Shown here: positions 43,756 to 51,975 of the stretch, piece by piece
Numbering within the stretch: the stretch's first letter is position 1
Layout: every line of letters starts with the position of its first letter
DNA from: Cupriavidus campinensis
Lineage (GTDB): Bacteria; Pseudomonadota; Gammaproteobacteria; Burkholderiales; Burkholderiaceae
Reading direction: 5' to 3'
NCBI RefSeq assembly: GCF_905397395.1
Contig: NZ_CAJPVH010000005.1
Coordinates: forward strand, 121,206-185,205
Length of the DNA: 64,000 bases
Program-made: the position numbers and the translations under genes
The notes under the pieces: model-generated
What the model was told of the DNA's origin: nothing
The model's input: the letters and a program-made list of their open reading frames with translations, nothing else
The model's database searches: none

Positions 43756-43809
43756 GCGTATGCCTATGTGGTCAACCCTGGCAGCAACACTGTTTCCCAG
43801 GCCGGGTAA
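43756..43809 (+). pseudogene. Remnant of a propeller blade
   Basis: An isolated stretch encodes AYAYVVNPGSNTVSQAG followed by a stop, matching the first blade of the propeller protein at 44147 (AYAYVVNRNSNDVSQ). No start, signal or further blades accompany it, so it is a fragment of a second, decayed copy. Confidence 0.7.
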
Positions 43810-44146
43810 CTTGCCCGGCATTGTAACAACCGCATACGGGGCCATAGCCCCCCGTGTTGCCGTGCACGCGCGTAGAGATTCTTTTGGCTTCCGAGGTTGG
43901 TCGACTGGCTCATGTTATCGGCCTCGACCCGACCGGGGGGCTTCGAGTTACTCAATAAAATCGAATTCCATGCCGTTAACGGGAAACGACTTGGTGTCAC
44001 GTATTTTGTATTGCAGATTAAGAAACGCGTACCACATTAAAATGATCCGGCAGTTGATCTACGCGAGGAGTCGTCCAGCCGCAATGAGAGTTTCGATGCG
44101 GACCGAACTCAAATGAGTTGAAGAATTTACTTAACGGAACAAGAAA

Positions 44147-45550
44147 ATGACGTACGGTAGAAATCGGTTCTGGGTTGCAGCAAAAATAACGGTTGGCGGT
44201 TTCTTTATCGCCGCTGCCATTACTGCCTGTGGTGATGGCAGCAGCTCAAGCGTGCCTGACTCAAGCGTCCCTGACGCAAACATTCCTTCCAGTGGCACTA
44301 CCACTTATCAGGTTGGCGGTACTGTTTCCGGCTTGGTCAGCGGCACCCAACTGCAATTGACCAATGGCCGAGACGCGCTAACTGTCACGGCCGAAGGAAG
44401 TTTTGCATTTCCTGCGAAGCTCGTGTCCGGCAGTGCCTACAGCGTGACTGTCGGGGCACAACCGATGGGACAGAACTGCACGGTGACCGGTGCTGCCGGC
44501 ACCGTGTCGGCAGCCGATGTTGCGACAGTTAGCGTTGCATGCAAACGCATCGCTTATGCCTATGTGGTGAATCGAAACAGCAATGACGTTTCGCAGTATT
44601 CAATCGAAAATAATGGCTCCCTCGCGCCGATGGCTACGGCCAGCGTCGGCACGGGATTTTTCGGTTCGCAGGCAGTCCTGGTTGATCCGACGGGCAAGTA
44701 TGCCTATATTGCGAACAGCCTCGACGATACCGTTTCGCAGTACACGATCGGAGCGGATGGTTCGCTCACGCCAATGGCCACGGCGTCTGTTGCTGCGGGG
44801 CTTTGGCCCGGGGCGGGGGCCGTGGATCCGACCGGCAAGTATGTCTATGTGGTGAATTCCAGCGGCAATGACGTTTCGCAGTACACGATCGGGGCGAATG
44901 GTTCCCTTACGCCGATGGCTATGTCGACTGTCGTAACGGGATCCTCTCCCTTTTCGATGACGATCGATCGGACGGGGAAGTATGCCTATGTGACGAACAA
45001 CGGTGGCAGCAGTGTGTCGCAGTACACAATCGGAGCCGATGGTTCGCTCACGCCGATGGCTACACCGGTCGTCGCCACGGGCGCCAATCCAGAGTCAGTA
45101 ATGGTAGATCCGACCGGCAAGTATGCCTATGTAGCGAACAACGGCAGCGCAAGCGTTTCGCAGTACACAATCGGAGCCGATGGCTCGCTCACGCCGATGG
45201 CTACACCCACCGTCGCTTCTGGATTCGGGCCGATTTCAGTGTTGATCGATCCGACCGGCAAGTATGTCTACGTGGCGAACAGCGGCGGTGACAATGTTTC
45301 CCAGTACACAATCGGGACGGACGGTTCGCTCACGGCAATGGCGACAGCGACCGTCGCATCCGGAACCGTGCCCATTTCGGTGTCGATCGATCCGACCGGC
45401 AAGTTCGTCTATGTGGTGAACAGCGGCGGCAACAGTGTTTCGCAGTACACGATCGGAGTGGATGGCTCGCTCGCTGCGATGGCTACAGGGACCGTCGCTG
45501 CCAACTTCGCGCCTTGGTCAATGGCGACAACTTATGCCGCCACGCACTGA
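44147..45550 (+). CDS. Seven-bladed beta-propeller lipoprotein (lactonase/YncE-like)
   Basis: A 467-residue protein. The N-terminus has a lipobox (AAAITACGD, Cys about residue 28), then a Ser-rich linker and a small beta domain (about 55-130, QVGGTVSGLVSGTQLQLTNG). Seven blade repeats follow (about 133-460), each with Y-[AV]-Y-V-x-N, VSQYTIGADGSLTPMA and DPTGK. The blades are unusually alike, suggesting recent internal duplication. The fold resembles 6-phosphogluconolactonase/YncE surface propellers. Codon use is less G+C-rich than in the neighbours. The gene lies alone between 21-bp direct repeats. Role unknown: perhaps adhesion or binding at the outer membrane. Confidence 0.82.
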   Translation: MTYGRNRFWVAAKITVGGFFIAAAITACGDGSSSSVPDSSVPDANIPSSGTTTYQVGGTVSGLVSGTQLQLTNGRDALTVTAEGSFAFPAKLVSGSAYSVTVGAQPMGQNCTVTGAAGTVSAADVATVSVACKRIAYAYVVNRNSNDVSQYSIENNGSLAPMATASVGTGFFGSQAVLVDPTGKYAYIANSLDDTVSQYTIGADGSLTPMATASVAAGLWPGAGAVDPTGKYVYVVNSSGNDVSQYTIGANGSLTPMAMSTVVTGSSPFSMTIDRTGKYAYVTNNGGSSVSQYTIGADGSLTPMATPVVATGANPESVMVDPTGKYAYVANNGSASVSQYTIGADGSLTPMATPTVASGFGPISVLIDPTGKYVYVANSGGDNVSQYTIGTDGSLTAMATATVASGTVPISVSIDPTGKFVYVVNSGGNSVSQYTIGVDGSLAAMATGTVAANFAPWSMATTYAATH

Positions 45551-45590
45551 ATGTGTGCGCCATTGAAAATAGCCAGATATACCTGAAATA

Positions 45591-45628
45591 CACCCCAAAG
45601 CTTCGACACCGATACAACCTTTGGGGTG
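45591..45628. terminator. Hairpin after the propeller gene
   Basis: Perfect 10-bp stem CACCCCAAAG / CTTTGGGGTG with an 18-base loop, 40 bp after the stop. Only a short CTTT follows, so termination may be weak. Confidence 0.6.
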
Positions 45629-45733
45629 CTTTCCCATGTGTCATGGCGGCGGCCAATGAGTATCTGCGGGTGCAACCCCGTCACATCCGAGCGCCCGCGC
45701 AGCCTTTGGGGGATGGCTCCGTTAGGCGTTGAC

Positions 45734-45754
45734 AGCGTCGCGTGCTTTCCTTTC
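45734..45754 (+). repeat. 21-bp direct repeat, right copy
   Basis: Identical to 43636-43656. It lies 10 bp before the LexA box of the helicase gene. Confidence 0.9.
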
Positions 45755-45764
45755 GCCGCAAAGA

Positions 45765-45780
45765 CTGTATATTTATACAG
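45765..45780. promoter_or_regulatory. Perfect LexA (SOS) box
   Basis: CTGTATATTTATACAG fits the beta/gammaproteobacterial LexA consensus CTGT-N8-ACAG and is nearly fully palindromic. It contains -10-like TATATT and lies 28 bp before the proposed helicase start. Confidence 0.9.
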
Positions 45781-45808
45781 TTATTTCGTCGCCCCCGCCT
45801 GCCGCGCC

Positions 45809-48214
45809 TTGTCCGCCACATCCACCCCGGAAATCCCCGAATCGCCTGCGCTACCACGCTACACGGTTGCCGTGCGGGCGCTGTGCGAGTTCACGGCCAA
45901 GGCGGGAGATCTCGACCTGCGCTTCACGCCCTCGCCCACCGCACAGGAAGGCGTAGCGGGCCACGGCGTGGTCACGAGCCGGCGCGGGCCGGGCTATGAA
46001 GCGGAGGTATCCCTCTCCGGCATGTTCGAAGGACTGCACGTGCGGGGCCGCGCCGATGGCTACGACCCCGCCGCCAACCGGCTCGAGGAAATCAAGACCG
46101 TGCGCGGCGAAGGGGTCGAGGTGCCCGCCAACCACCGGGCACTGCACTGGGCGCAGGCCAAGGTCTACGGCTGGCTGCTGTGCCAGGCGCGCGGGCTGGC
46201 CGGGATCGACATCGCCGTGGTCTATTTCGACATCCTGAGCCAGCGCGAACGCGTGGAGCAGGAGCGCCACGACGCCGCCGCCCTGCGCGCCTTCTTCGAG
46301 GCCAGTTGCCGGCGCTTCCTGCAATGGGCCGAGCGCGAGATCGCCCACCGTCAGGCGCGCGATGCCGGGCTGGTGGCGCTGACCTTCCCGCATGGCGATT
46401 TCCGGCCCGGCCAGCGCGTGCTGGCGGAGTCGGTCTACAAGGCCAACGTGGCGGCGCGCACGCTGCTGGCGCAGGCGCCCACGGGCATCGGCAAGTCGAT
46501 CGGGACGGTGTTTCCGGCGCTGAAGTCGATGCCGGGGCAGCGCCTGGACAAGCTGTTCTTCCTCTCCGCACGCACCACAGGCCGCGCGGTGGCCTTGCAG
46601 GCCGCGGCACAGCTTCGGGGGGAAGGCGACCGGGGTTGCGACCCATTGCCCCTGCGCGTGCTGGAGCTGACCGCCCGCGACAAGGCGTGCGAACACCCCG
46701 AACTGGCCTGCCACGGCGAATCCTGCCCCCTCGCGCAAGGCTTTTACGACCGCCTGCCCGCCGCCCGGGAAGCCGCCGCCGCCGTGCCGCTGCTCGACCG
46801 GGACGCCATGCGCGGAATCGCCCGCCAGCACAACGTCTGCCCCTACTATCTTGCGCAGGAGATGATCCGCTGGAGCGATCTGGTAGTGGCCGACTACAAC
46901 TACTACTTCGACCGCAGTGCCATGCTGTACGCGCTGACCGTGCTGAACGGCTGGCGCGCCAGCGTGCTGGTGGACGAGGCCCACAATCTGGTGGAGCGCG
47001 GCCGCGCCATGTACACGGCCATGCTCGACCCCGTGGCCTTCCGGGGCGTGCGGCTGGCCGCGCCCAAGGCGCTGTCGCGGCCGGTGAACCGCCTCCATCG
47101 GGCATGGCAGGCGCTGGCGCGAGCCAGCGATACGCCCTTCGAAACCCACACGACCGCCCCCGCCGCGCTGGTGGAGGCGCTGACCCAGCTCTGCGGCGCG
47201 ATCCTTGAACACCTGAGCGCCCATCCCCGCCAGCAGGACGCCACGCTGGAGCGTTTCTACTTCGACGCCCTGCACTTCCTGCGCCTGACCGAACAACTGC
47301 CCGACCATGGCGGCCAGCACTCCCTGTTCGAGGTCACACGCGCGCCCGGCCTGCGCGGCGGCGTGCAGGCCCAGCTTTGCGTGCGCAACCTGCTGCCCGC
47401 GCCGTTCCTGCGCCCGCGCTTTGCCGGTGCGCACGCCACCACGCTGTTCTCGGCCACGCTCCAGCCGGCGGACTACTACACCGACATGCTCGGCCTGCCC
47501 GCCAGCGCCGTCTGGGTGGAGGTGCCCTCGCCCTTCCACGCGGACCAGCTCGACGTGCATATCGCCCGCCATATTTCCACGCGCTATACCCAGCGCCAGC
47601 GCTCGCTGCCGGCCATCGTGCAGTTGATGGCCGACCAGTACGCGCGGCGGCCCGGCAACTACCTCGCCTTCTTCAGCAGCCACGACTACCTGCGCCAGGC
47701 CGCCGATCTGCTGGCCGCGCAGCATCCGGGCCTCCCCACCTGGGCCCAGGCGCGCGGCATGGACGAGGCGGGGCAGGCCGCGTTCCTCGGCCAGTTCGCG
47801 CCGGGCGGGCGCGGCATCGGCTTTGCGGTGCTGGGCGGGGTGTTCTCGGAAGGGGTGGACCTGCCCGGCGACCGCCTGATCGGCGCCTTCGTGGCCACGC
47901 TGGGGCTGCCGCAGGTGAATGATGTGAACGAGCAGTTGCGCGAGCGCATGGCGGCCGCGTTTGGCGACGGCTACGCCTATGCCTATCTGTATCCGGGGCT
48001 GCGCAAGGTGGTGCAGGCCGCCGGGCGGGTCATCCGCACGCGCGAAGACCGGGGCGTGGTGTGGCTGATCGATGACCGCTTCGGGCGGCCCGAGGTGCAG
48101 GCGCTGCTGCCCGCGTGGTGGGTAATCGACACCCCGGCGCGTAAATCTGTCGCGCCGATGGCAAAAACCGGTGTCGGCACGCCGCACGCGCTGGCGCAGC
48201 CACTGGCAGAATGA
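45809..48214 (+). CDS. RecB-like nuclease fused to XPD/DinG-type Fe-S helicase
   Basis: About 801 residues. The N-terminal part is a PD-(D/E)XK nuclease: Asp83 in GRADGYD, Glu94-x-Lys96 in EEIKT and the QxxxY motif Gln116/Tyr120, as in RecB/Cas4-type exonucleases. A superfamily 2 helicase follows. Walker A is APTGIGKS (Lys229), the Fe-S cluster has Cys294, 301, 306 and 344, the DEAH box starts at Asp389, and motif VI is QAAGRVIRTRED. It probably processes damaged or branched DNA 5 prime to 3 prime. The start is uncertain: TTG at 45809 is the first in-frame candidate after the LexA box; ATGs further upstream would place the operator inside the gene. Confidence 0.85.
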   Translation: MSATSTPEIPESPALPRYTVAVRALCEFTAKAGDLDLRFTPSPTAQEGVAGHGVVTSRRGPGYEAEVSLSGMFEGLHVRGRADGYDPAANRLEEIKTVRGEGVEVPANHRALHWAQAKVYGWLLCQARGLAGIDIAVVYFDILSQRERVEQERHDAAALRAFFEASCRRFLQWAEREIAHRQARDAGLVALTFPHGDFRPGQRVLAESVYKANVAARTLLAQAPTGIGKSIGTVFPALKSMPGQRLDKLFFLSARTTGRAVALQAAAQLRGEGDRGCDPLPLRVLELTARDKACEHPELACHGESCPLAQGFYDRLPAAREAAAAVPLLDRDAMRGIARQHNVCPYYLAQEMIRWSDLVVADYNYYFDRSAMLYALTVLNGWRASVLVDEAHNLVERGRAMYTAMLDPVAFRGVRLAAPKALSRPVNRLHRAWQALARASDTPFETHTTAPAALVEALTQLCGAILEHLSAHPRQQDATLERFYFDALHFLRLTEQLPDHGGQHSLFEVTRAPGLRGGVQAQLCVRNLLPAPFLRPRFAGAHATTLFSATLQPADYYTDMLGLPASAVWVEVPSPFHADQLDVHIARHISTRYTQRQRSLPAIVQLMADQYARRPGNYLAFFSSHDYLRQAADLLAAQHPGLPTWAQARGMDEAGQAAFLGQFAPGGRGIGFAVLGGVFSEGVDLPGDRLIGAFVATLGLPQVNDVNEQLRERMAAAFGDGYAYAYLYPGLRKVVQAAGRVIRTREDRGVVWLIDDRFGRPEVQALLPAWWVIDTPARKSVAPMAKTGVGTPHALAQPLAE

Positions 48215-48288
48215 CGGCAGCGCTTCTGGCGCGGTTCTCGCTTGCCCTTACTTGCCCCGAAGGGGTAAGCCACGACGGAGACCCAAGA

Positions 48289-48630
48289 ATGAGCATGACC
48301 AAGGCCTTTGCCGCCACCGAGCCCACCCGCGCGGAAATCGACGCGCTGCAGGGCGCCACGCTGCTGGAGTTCGGGGCACCGTGGTGCGGGTTCTGCATGC
48401 GCGCCCAGCCGCTGATCGAGACCGCGTTCGGCAAGCATCCGGCCATCCGGCATATCAAGGTGGAGGACGGCAGCGGCCGGCCGCTTGGCCGCTCGTTCCG
48501 CGTGAAGCTGTGGCCGACGCTGGTGTTCCTGCGCGATGGCCAGGAAGTGGCCCGGCTGGTGCGCCCCGACGACGCGCAGGCGATTGCCGAGGCGATGGCG
48601 CAGATCGACGGCGCGTCAGTGACGCACTAA
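48289..48630 (+). CDS. Thioredoxin-like protein
   Basis: A 113-residue thioredoxin-fold protein with active site APWCGFCMRAQPL (CxxC, near residue 34) and the cis-Pro in KLWPTLVFLRDG. No signal peptide is visible, so it should be cytosolic. The first ATG of the longer frame (48211) overlaps the helicase end; 48289 is preferred because the fold starts there and GGAG lies about ten bases upstream. It is co-oriented with the helicase and may share its transcript. The partner reductase is unknown. Confidence 0.87.
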   Translation: MSMTKAFAATEPTRAEIDALQGATLLEFGAPWCGFCMRAQPLIETAFGKHPAIRHIKVEDGSGRPLGRSFRVKLWPTLVFLRDGQEVARLVRPDDAQAIAEAMAQIDGASVTH

Positions 48631-48639
48631 TCACACGAA

Positions 48640-49113
48640 TCAAGCCTCCAGCGGCATCGCGCTGGTGCATTTGATCTCGTCCAGGCAGACGCTGGACTTG
48701 ACCCCGCTCACGCCGGGAATGCGCATCAGCGTGTCCAGCAGGAAGTCCGAGAGCGACTTCAGATCCTTGGCCACCACCTTCAGCACGTAGTCGATATCGC
48801 CGGTGACGGAGAAGCACTCCTGGATCTGGGCGAGTTCCGCCACCAGCCCCTTGAACTTGGACAGGTCGCGGATATGGCCGCGCTCCATCGTCACATGGAT
48901 AAAGGCGGTGACGCCGAAGCCCAGCGCGGTGCTGTCCAGCCGCGCCTCATAGCGCTTGATGATGCCGCTCTCCTCCAGGCGGCGGTGACGCCGCAGCGTC
49001 TGCGCCGGCGACAGGCTGATGGCCTCCGCCAGCTCCAGATTGCTGGCCCGTCCGTTCTCCTGCAGCACCCCCAGCAAGCGGCGATCCGTGCGGTCTAGCT
49101 CGGTATTCTGCAT
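48640..49113 (-). CDS. Lrp/AsnC family regulator
   Basis: A 157-residue Lrp/AsnC regulator. The helix-turn-helix is at about 5-55 (LDRTDRRLLGVLQENGRASNLELAEAISLS, then LRRHRRLEESGII), with a RAM ligand domain at about 65-150 (GDIDYVLKVVAKDL). GAGGAAA precedes the ATG. It is divergent from the HPPD gene with a 194-bp control region between them. This arrangement, common in betaproteobacteria, suggests it senses an aromatic amino acid and controls the catabolic genes. Confidence 0.92.
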   Translation of the reverse strand: MQNTELDRTDRRLLGVLQENGRASNLELAEAISLSPAQTLRRHRRLEESGIIKRYEARLDSTALGFGVTAFIHVTMERGHIRDLSKFKGLVAELAQIQECFSVTGDIDYVLKVVAKDLKSLSDFLLDTLMRIPGVSGVKSSVCLDEIKCTSAMPLEA

Positions 49114-49307
49114 TTCCGTTTCCTCAAAGCGCGATTTTGCGAAATCTTATCTCACATTTCAGGGTTTCCCTGCGTCCCGAACGAAATCCTATTTACCGGC
49201 GCGGGTTATACACTCGATTCCAGTTCGGACGGCTTTGAAAGTCGCTGAAATCCGATTTCCAGCCCCCCGCTGGACTCCCTTGCCCCCACTTCCTTGTAGA
49301 GCACACC
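49114..49307. promoter_or_regulatory. Divergent control region of lrp-like and hppD genes
   Basis: It contains overlapping inverted elements typical of Lrp sites: GATTT-TGCG-AAATC (near 49133-49146) and GAAAT/ATTTC (near 49139-49158). No exact -35/-10 assignment was possible. Confidence 0.5.
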
Positions 49308-50381
49308 ATGGCCGATCTCTTTGAAAACCCGATGCAGCTGATGGGCTTCGAGTTCGTCGAATTCGCCTCGCCGACGCCGAACGTTCTGGAACCCCTGTTC
49401 GAAAAGATGGGCTTCTCGCTGGTGGCCCGCCACCGCTCCAAGGATGTGCTGCTGTACCGCCAGGGCGACATCAATTTCATCATCAACAACGAGCCGCACA
49501 GCGAGGCCGCCTATTTCGCCGCCGAGCACGGCCCGAGCGCCTGCGGCATGGCCTTCCGCGTGAAGGACTCCCACAAGGCGTACAACCGCGCGCTGATGCT
49601 GGGCGCCCAGCCGATCGAGATCGCCACGGGCCCGATGGAGCTGCGCCTGCCCGCGATCAAGGGCATCGGCGGTGCGCCGCTGTACCTGATCGACCGCTTC
49701 GAGGACGGCAAGTCGATCTATGACATCGACTTCGAATTCCTGGACGGCGTGGACCGCCGCCCGGTGGGCCACGGCCTGCGCCTGATCGATCACCTGACGC
49801 ACAACGTCTACCGTGGCCGCATGGCCTACTGGGCGAACTTCTACGAACGCCTGTTCAACTTCCGCGAAATCCGCTACTTCGACATCCAGGGCGAGTACAC
49901 CGGCCTGACCTCGAAGGCGATGACGGCGCCGGACGGCAAGATCCGCATTCCGCTGAACGAGGAGTCGTCCAAGGGCAGCGGCCAGATCGAGGAATTCCTG
50001 ATGGCGTTCAATGGCGAGGGCATCCAGCACATCGCCTTCCTGACGGACAACCTGATCGAGGTCATCGACAACCTGCAGCTGGCCGGCGTGGAGCTGATGA
50101 CGGCGCCGAACGACTATTACTACGACGCGCTGGCCAACCGCCTGCCGGGCCACGGCCAGCCGGTGGACCAGCTCAAGGCGCGCGGCATCCTGCTGGACGG
50201 CACCACCGAGGGCGGCAAGCCCCGCCTGCTGCTCCAGATCTTCTCGAAGGCCGCGCTGGGCCCGGTGTTCTTCGAATACATCCAGCGTTCCGGCGACGAA
50301 GGCTTCGGCGAAGGCAACTTCAAGGCGCTGTTCGAATCGCTCGAGCGCGACCAGATCGAGCGCGGCACGCTCAAGGTCTGA
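49308..50381 (+). CDS. hppD: 4-hydroxyphenylpyruvate dioxygenase
   Basis: A 357-residue Fe(II)-dependent dioxygenase with two VOC halves. It converts 4-hydroxyphenylpyruvate to homogentisate in tyrosine breakdown. The three iron ligands are visible: His in [11 protein letters not shown] (about 164), His in [10 protein letters not shown] (about 242) and Glu in [11 protein letters not shown] (about 322). The length is normal. It starts a cluster with an aromatic amino acid permease and an aromatic aminotransferase downstream. No homogentisate dioxygenase gene is in the window. Confidence 0.96.
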   Translation: MADLFENPMQLMGFEFVEFASPTPNVLEPLFEKMGFSLVARHRSKDVLLYRQGDINFIINNEPHSEAAYFAAEHGPSACGMAFRVKDSHKAYNRALMLGAQPIEIATGPMELRLPAIKGIGGAPLYLIDRFEDGKSIYDIDFEFLDGVDRRPVGHGLRLIDHLTHNVYRGRMAYWANFYERLFNFREIRYFDIQGEYTGLTSKAMTAPDGKIRIPLNEESSKGSGQIEEFLMAFNGEGIQHIAFLTDNLIEVIDNLQLAGVELMTAPNDYYYDALANRLPGHGQPVDQLKARGILLDGTTEGGKPRLLLQIFSKAALGPVFFEYIQRSGDEGFGEGNFKALFESLERDQIERGTLKV

Positions 50382-50410
50382 CCCTTCCCCCGTTTTTCCC
50401 CGCTTCACCT

Positions 50411-50439
50411 GGTCAGGCGTCCTCCCGGGACGCCTGACC
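50411..50439 (+). terminator. Hairpin after hppD
   Basis: Perfect 12-bp stem GGTCAGGCGTCC / GGACGCCTGACC with a 5-base loop, 29 bp after the stop. A C-rich rather than T-rich run follows, so it may attenuate rather than fully stop transcription into aroP. Confidence 0.7.
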
Positions 50440-50551
50440 CCTCCCTGCCGCCGGAGCTACCCGCGCCGGCGGTATTTTCATAGCGTCCGCCCCCAAAGAG
50501 ACGTGATCGCCATTCCACGAGGATGGCCAGATAAGTAGAGGACACAACTCC

Positions 50552-51940
50552 ATGCACGCCCCCCAACAGGACGGCACGCTTCAGCGTGGCCTGAAGAATC
50601 GTCACATCCAGCTGATTGCCCTTGGCGGCGCCATCGGCACCGGGCTCTTCCTGGGCATTGCCCAGACCATCAAGATGGCCGGCCCGGCCGTGCTGCTCGG
50701 CTACGCGCTGGCCGGCATCGTCGCGTTTTTCATCATGCGCCAGCTGGGCGAGATGGTGGTGGACGAGCCCGTCGCCGGCTCCTTCAGCTACTTCGCCAAT
50801 AAATACTGCGGCCACTTCGCCGGCTTCATGTCCGGCTGGAACTACTGGGTGCTCTACATCCTGGTGAGCATGGCCGAACTGTCGGCCGTGGGCATCTACG
50901 TGCAGTACTGGTGGCCGGAACTGCCCACGTGGATCTCCGCGCTGGCGTTCTTCGTGCTGATCAACGTGATCAACCTGTCCAGCGTGAAGTCGTTCGGCGA
51001 GATGGAGTTCTGGTTCTCCATCATCAAGGTGGCGGCCATCATCGGCATGATCGGCTTTGGCGGCTACCTGCTGATGTCCGGCGGCGCGGGCCCGGAGGCC
51101 TCCGTGGCCAACCTGTGGCAGCACGGCGGTTTCTTCCCGAACGGCCTGGGCGGCCTGGTGATGGCGATGGCCGTGATCATGTTCTCGTTCGGCGGCCTGG
51201 AGCTGGTGGGCATTACCGCCGCCGAGGCAGACAACCCCGAGAAAAGCATTCCCAAGGCCACCAACCAGGTGATCTACCGCATCCTGATCTTCTACGTCGG
51301 CGCGCTGGCGGTGCTGCTGTCGCTGTATCCGTGGGAGAAGGTGGTCACTGGCGGCAGCCCGTTCGTGCTGATCTTCCACGCGCTGGATAGCGCGGCGGTG
51401 GCCCATGTGCTGAACCTGGTGGTGCTGACGGCGGCGCTGTCCGTCTACAACAGCGGCGTCTACTGCAACAGCCGCATGCTGCTGGGGCTGGCGCAGCAGG
51501 GCAACGCGCCCAAGGCGCTGATGAAGGTGAACCGCCGTGGCATTCCGCTGGCCGCGCTGGGCGTGTCCGCGCTGGCCACCGGCGCCTGCGTGCTGATCAA
51601 CTACTTCATGCCGGGCGAAGCCTTCGAGCTGCTGATGGGCCTGGTGGTGTCGGCCCTGATCATCAACTGGGCCATGATCAGCCTGATCCACCTGAAGTTC
51701 CGCCGCGACAAGCGCCTGGCCGGCCAGACCACGCGCTTCCAGAGCCTGGGCTATCCGCTGACCAACTACCTGACCCTCGCGTTCCTGGCAGGCATCCTCT
51801 ATGTGATGTATCTGACACCCGGCCTGCGACTCTCGGTGTATCTCATTCCGGTATGGCTTGGCGTACTTGGCGTAAGCTATCGCCTCCGGCAAAAGAACGC
51901 CGCCGCCGCGCTGCGCGCCCCGAGCGTGCAGGCGCAATGA
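50552..51940 (+). CDS. aroP: Aromatic amino acid permease (AroP/PheP-like)
   Basis: A 462-residue amino acid:H+ symporter of the APC family with 12 helices. The first-helix motif is HIQLIALGGAIGTGLFLG, followed by MRQLGEMVVDEPVAGSFSYFA and FGGLELVGITAAEADNPEKSIPKA. These are typical of the AroP/PheP/GabP group. Its position between hppD and an aromatic aminotransferase gene makes tyrosine/phenylalanine the likely cargo. Confidence 0.88.
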   Translation: MHAPQQDGTLQRGLKNRHIQLIALGGAIGTGLFLGIAQTIKMAGPAVLLGYALAGIVAFFIMRQLGEMVVDEPVAGSFSYFANKYCGHFAGFMSGWNYWVLYILVSMAELSAVGIYVQYWWPELPTWISALAFFVLINVINLSSVKSFGEMEFWFSIIKVAAIIGMIGFGGYLLMSGGAGPEASVANLWQHGGFFPNGLGGLVMAMAVIMFSFGGLELVGITAAEADNPEKSIPKATNQVIYRILIFYVGALAVLLSLYPWEKVVTGGSPFVLIFHALDSAAVAHVLNLVVLTAALSVYNSGVYCNSRMLLGLAQQGNAPKALMKVNRRGIPLAALGVSALATGACVLINYFMPGEAFELLMGLVVSALIINWAMISLIHLKFRRDKRLAGQTTRFQSLGYPLTNYLTLAFLAGILYVMYLTPGLRLSVYLIPVWLGVLGVSYRLRQKNAAAALRAPSVQAQ

Positions 51941-51975
51941 GTCACCGCCCCCTGAAACACAGCCAGAGCCTTCCC

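Larger units (their letters stand above)
43570..44146. other. Spacer between xthA and the propeller gene
   Basis: The first 66 bp are the xthA promoter side. At 43636 the 21-bp direct repeat starts and from there the base composition changes, becoming visibly A+T-rich after about 43850. It contains a remnant propeller blade (43756-43809) with a GCCGGG/CCCGGC stem right after it. The ribosome site of the gene at 44147 (GGAAC) is poor. No transposase or integrase remnant was seen. Confidence 0.5.

Noticed and set aside
43141..43809. A 222-codon plus-strand frame overlapping xthA
   Set aside because: It is antisense to the catalytic domain of exonuclease III. Only its last 18 codons are meaningful, as the propeller-blade remnant.
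45721..45727. GTTAGGC resembling an integron attC core next to the propeller gene
   Set aside because: No matching RYYYAAC partner or paired inner boxes were found in the 170 bp upstream, and there is no integrase. A 7-bp match alone is expected by chance.
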